NCBI GenBank assembly: GCA_021806865.1 | Contig: JAKAPU010000142.1 | Coordinates: 1-7,249 of the forward strand | Direction: 5' to 3' | Source of the DNA: an archaeon | Lineage (GTDB): Archaea > Thermoproteota > Nitrososphaeria > Nitrososphaerales > CADDZS01 | DNA length: 7,249 nt | Shown: positions 5,338-7,249 of the stretch, one piece after another | Layout: each line of letters starts with the position of its first letter | How positions within the stretch are numbered: the first letter of the stretch is position 1 | Notes under the pieces: model-generated | Databases searched by the model: none | What the model was told of the DNA's origin: nothing | What the model saw: only the letters and a program-made list of their open reading frames with translations | Position numbers and translations under genes: made by a program

Positions 5338-6153
5338 ATGATCGAACAGCACAAATACCTTTACACCCTTGAAGGTGGAAAGTTCAAGCATTTTGTCCCA
5401 TATGCCATTCCCGACTACTCGAACACGATGAAATTCCCACCGAGAGAAGATGCAGCAAACGGAGAGAGCTATTCATTCGGCTCTGCCCCCTTGGACAACC
5501 TTTTGGGAGGAATACCAAAAGGAAGTTCTTTCGCTATAGAGTATGATGAAAATGTTCCTTACTCTGCAATACGAACGATAAACCTCGCTGCTACAATTAA
5601 TGCCCTAAACCGAGGGCGCGGCGTTGTCATGATACCACTTCCCGGGGCTAGCGTCAACCAGATATTCTCGTTGGTGAAACCATTTGTGAGTTCTGAATCC
5701 TTCTCTCAAAGGTTTAGACTGGCCACTAGTAAGATCGTCAAGGATGAGAGCATGCCACTATTTTCGTTACTCCCAAATGAGATCAAGAAATCCTCAGATG
5801 AGATTGATGCTGCAATGCAACAAGTACGAAATCACTCGGTGGACGGAGGAGTCATGCTGATCGAATCAGTCAGCCTTTTTGAGAACCTGTACGCCAGAGA
5901 CATAGATTCGGTATTATCAAGGATAGCAGATAGAGTCACCAAGATCCAGCAGGAGCCAAATGACGTGCTGTTGATCCTGATGCAAGATGATTCTACAGTA
6001 CGCTCACGAGTTCTGGCTCTGAGCGCGCACTATGCTAAAATGTTCGTGAGAGACAGATCGGTGGTCGTCATGGGACAAAAGCCAAGCACTGTTGCGCATG
6101 TTTTGGAGCACGACAAAAATCCATTGCTCCCTATCCTGACTCCAATTGTATAA
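5338..6153 (+). CDS. C-terminal half of the GvpD/KaiC-like ATPase (second, degenerate RecA-like domain)
   Basis: An open frame of 271 codons that reads as the second domain of the protein begun at 4745. The join is visible upstream of the ATG in the same frame (FREVEIQKLRGT), matching the linker expected in this family, so the ATG at 5338 is probably an internal Met and not a true start. A GAGGGG 4 nt before it resembles an SD and could still allow separate translation. Residues 51-74 carry the typical LDNLLGGIPKGS entry to a RecA domain, but the P-loop has lost its GKT (IEYDENVPYS). This half is probably non-catalytic, as is usual for one of the two domains in such proteins. Haloarchaeal GvpD represses gas-vesicle genes; no gas-vesicle genes are seen here, so the role is unknown. 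The 3' end lies 18 nt from the convergent hsp20 gene. Confidence 0.8.
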   Translation: MIEQHKYLYTLEGGKFKHFVPYAIPDYSNTMKFPPREDAANGESYSFGSAPLDNLLGGIPKGSSFAIEYDENVPYSAIRTINLAATINALNRGRGVVMIPLPGASVNQIFSLVKPFVSSESFSQRFRLATSKIVKDESMPLFSLLPNEIKKSSDEIDAAMQQVRNHSVDGGVMLIESVSLFENLYARDIDSVLSRIADRVTKIQQEPNDVLLILMQDDSTVRSRVLALSAHYAKMFVRDRSVVVMGQKPSTVAHVLEHDKNPLLPILTPIV

Positions 6154-6171
6154 CAGATATCCTTTGATCTC

Positions 6172-6690
6172 TTACTTGATTTCGACCTTGTGAGTCTTCG
6201 ATTCGGTCGGCGTCTTTTTCGGAATTCTCACTTCCAGGATTCCTTCCTTCACTGTCGCTTCTGCCTTGTCCGCTATCACTTCCTCGGGAAAGAAAAGATG
6301 GCTCTTGATCTTGGAATACGCCCTCTCTCTGTGTACGAAGCCCTCCTTACTTTCATCGATGCTGGTTTGAGCAACTCCTTCTATGCTGATGTCTTTTGGT
6401 GTAACCACGACGTTTAACTTCTCCTTTGGAATTCCCGGAACCTCTGCGCACACTCGATAGTCTGTGCCTGTGTCGATTAGGTCAGTCGACACCCGCCTTG
6501 TGTCAGGAAGTTCTGCGGCTCTCCAGTGAGGAAACCGCCAGCTTCCAACTAACGGTGCAAACCACGATCTGTCAAATCTTCTTTCAAAATCTGCAAACGC
6601 TCTGTCAATCTCGCGAGCATAGTCCTCAGGTGTCCAGGGTACAATGGGGCCTGGCTTGGCAAGTTTCTTTTGCTTTCTACTTTCGGGCAA
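6172..6690 (-). CDS. hsp20: Hsp20/alpha-crystallin small heat-shock protein
   Basis: A 172-residue ATP-independent holdase chaperone that forms cytoplasmic oligomers and binds unfolding proteins. The N-terminal arm (1-66) is rich in Trp, Phe and Arg (WTPEDYAREIDRAFADFERRFDRSW). The alpha-crystallin domain (about 67-160) includes DLIDTGTDYRVCAEVPGIPKEKL and the hallmark ATVKEGILEVRIPKK near its end. The C-terminal tail is HKVEIK, as in many archaeal members. The start is set to TTG 6690: GGAAGG lies 8 nt before it (6699-6704) and a TATA box about 45 nt before it (6731-6739). The longer frame from GTG 6807 would add 39 residues encoded upstream of and across that promoter, and is rejected. Regulation by heat or redox stress is typical for the family but is not shown by the sequence. 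Confidence 0.92.
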   Translation of the reverse strand: MPESRKQKKLAKPGPIVPWTPEDYAREIDRAFADFERRFDRSWFAPLVGSWRFPHWRAAELPDTRRVSTDLIDTGTDYRVCAEVPGIPKEKLNVVVTPKDISIEGVAQTSIDESKEGFVHRERAYSKIKSHLFFPEEVIADKAEATVKEGILEVRIPKKTPTESKTHKVEIK

Positions 6691-6730
6691 TTTCGAGGCC
6701 TTCCAATCGTGTTGGTTAGCTCGAGCTGCC

Positions 6731-6739
6731 TTATAAAAT
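6731..6739 (-). promoter_or_regulatory. TATA box of hsp20
   Basis: On the minus strand the sequence is ATTTTATAA, a good archaeal TATA box. Transcription would begin near 6708, giving a leader of about 18 nt that holds the GGAAGG SD at 6699-6704. This arrangement decides the TTG start at 6690. Confidence 0.6.
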
Positions 6740-6898
6740 CCGAGACAATTTTCATGTTTGATAATATGGAATCTGCATCGAATTCGCCTCTCGCGAAGCA
6801 GAACCACAAGACTGCATGAGGCGCCATGTTGCGAAAATCGCTGCTTGAAGCATGTGGTTAGAACAAAATATTGCCTTTATGGATGATTCGACGCGTAA

Positions 6899-6906
6899 CA
6901 TATAAT
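6899..6906 (+). promoter_or_regulatory. Possible TATA box of the small zinc-finger gene
   Basis: CATATAAT lies about 36 nt before the TTG at 6939. It would give a start near 6929 and a leader of about 10 nt. No SD is visible between them. Confidence 0.4.
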
Positions 6907-6938
6907 TCGGTGTTCGTCCAACCTCTTGGACAGCGACC

Positions 6939-7058
6939 TTGTCGGAAAAGAATCCACTCTCGCGATGGAGATGCCCAACGTGCGGCCTTGAGATAAAGGA
7001 CGCGGACAGCGGAAGCTTCAGGCAACGCGTAATGTATCACAGGAAAATGCATGAATAA
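6939..7058 (+). CDS. 39-residue C2H2-like zinc-finger protein
   Basis: A very small reading frame: MSEKNPLSRW, then RCPTCGLEIKDADSGSF, then RQRVMYHRKMHE and stop. The pattern is Cys-x2-Cys (residues 12, 15) followed by a basic helix with His-x3-His (34, 38), a single classical-like zinc finger that fills almost the whole protein. Stand-alone mini zinc fingers of this kind are known to be frequent in Thaumarchaeota and haloarchaea, where some act as regulators; DNA or RNA binding is inferred. An in-frame TAA lies at 6903-6905 and no ATG or GTG precedes the finger, so TTG 6939 is the only reasonable start. A TATA-like CATATAAT precedes it. The gene sits 69 nt from the end of an insertion sequence and may be intact despite that. 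Confidence 0.65.
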   Translation: MSEKNPLSRWRCPTCGLEIKDADSGSFRQRVMYHRKMHE

Positions 7059-7126
7059 CGTCAGACTGAGTCTCCTGATATCTTTCGAAATCAATTGCAC
7101 TTTACTCAGCTTTGTCTTTTCACTTA

Positions 7127-7249
7127 GGGCCTATCCCAAAATTGTTCTTCTGTAGACCGTAAGGCAGCAGGCTAATTGAATCAATCCAAGATAGTTCTCC
7201 GCTTTCTTTTCAAATCTTACCAGGAGTTTTCGGAATCGATTGATCCACG
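7127..7249 (-). mobile_element. One end of an IS5-family insertion sequence (continues beyond the window)
   Basis: The element begins at about 7127 with GGGCCTATCCCAAAATTG, which resembles IS5/IS427-group terminal inverted repeats, and includes the transposase 3' end up to the window edge. The bases next to it, TTAG (7124-7127), fit the YTAR target preferred by IS5-type elements. The other end is outside the window, so neither the second inverted repeat nor the target duplication can be confirmed, and the boundary is uncertain by a few bases. Confidence 0.7.
7131..7249 (-). CDS. IS5-family DDE transposase, C-terminal 38 codons
   Basis: Read on the minus strand from the window edge, the protein is WINRFRKLLVRFEKKAENYLG, then LIQLACCLTVYRRTILG and a TAG at 7131-7133. 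The pattern [WL]-NRFR-LL-R-EKK-ENY is the conserved end of IS5/IS427-type DDE transposases, just after the catalytic Glu, which lies outside the window. The stop codon sits within the presumed terminal inverted repeat, only about four bases from the element end, as is common in these compact elements. Whether the rest of the transposase is intact cannot be seen. Confidence 0.85.
   Translation of the reverse strand, partial: WINRFRKLLVRFEKKAENYLGLIQLACCLTVYRRTILG

Noticed and set aside
6549..6827. 92-codon minus-strand frame starting upstream of hsp20
   Set aside because: Its second half is an out-of-frame reading of the Hsp20 N-terminal arm, and the hsp20 TATA box lies inside it.
6858..7100. 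80-codon minus-strand frame opposite the small zinc finger
   Set aside because: Antisense to the better-supported zinc-finger gene, with no motif or ribosome site.

Overview
The window looks archaeal, most likely from the Thaumarchaeota/Nitrososphaeria. This is inferred from several features together. There is a GvpD/KaiC-type RecA-superfamily ATPase. Very small CxxC zinc proteins are present. Several genes have TATA-like boxes about 25-45 nt before the start and no Shine-Dalgarno (SD) site, which suggests leaderless or short-leader transcripts. The archaeal-type small heat-shock protein ends in a VEIK tail. GC content is middling. No rRNA, tRNA or CRISPR array was seen. The placement is a best guess, because no single marker here settles the phylum.

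Layout, left to right. (1) 2-745 is the C-terminal two thirds of citrate synthase, cut by the window edge, followed by a small VOC/glyoxalase-fold gene (785-1129) on the same strand. (2) 1130-1684 holds no convincing gene but is rich in hairpins. Four simple hairpins come first, then a cluster in which two near-identical C5...G5 stem-loops flank a 17-bp bulged hairpin. (3) 1685-2053 is a single-domain cupin. (4) 2054-2594 has no intact gene; on the minus strand it may hold a decayed one. (5) 2646-3755 is a complete three-part Ada protein (zinc methyl-acceptor domain, AraC-type HTH, O6-methylguanine methyltransferase). It converges on a small minus-strand zinc-ribbon protein (3844-4167). (6) 4186-4707 is an unrecognised protein. 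It is followed on the same strand by a GvpD/KaiC-like ATPase of about 470 residues that is interrupted by three small frameshifts (4745-6153). (7) 6172-6690 is an Hsp20 chaperone on the minus strand, with its own TATA box and SD. (8) 6939-7058 encodes a 39-residue C2H2-like zinc finger protein. (9) From about 7127 to the right edge lies one end of an IS5-type insertion sequence, with the last 38 codons of its transposase.

The genes do not form one pathway: central metabolism, DNA alkylation repair and protein quality control are interspersed with small zinc proteins and an ATPase. Ada and Hsp20 are both stress functions, but each appears to have its own promoter. The items most worth following are the triple-hairpin intergenic cluster, the frameshifted ATPase, the 39-residue zinc finger beside the IS end, and the possible decayed gene at 2186-2446. 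I saw no defence system or other large unknown system.
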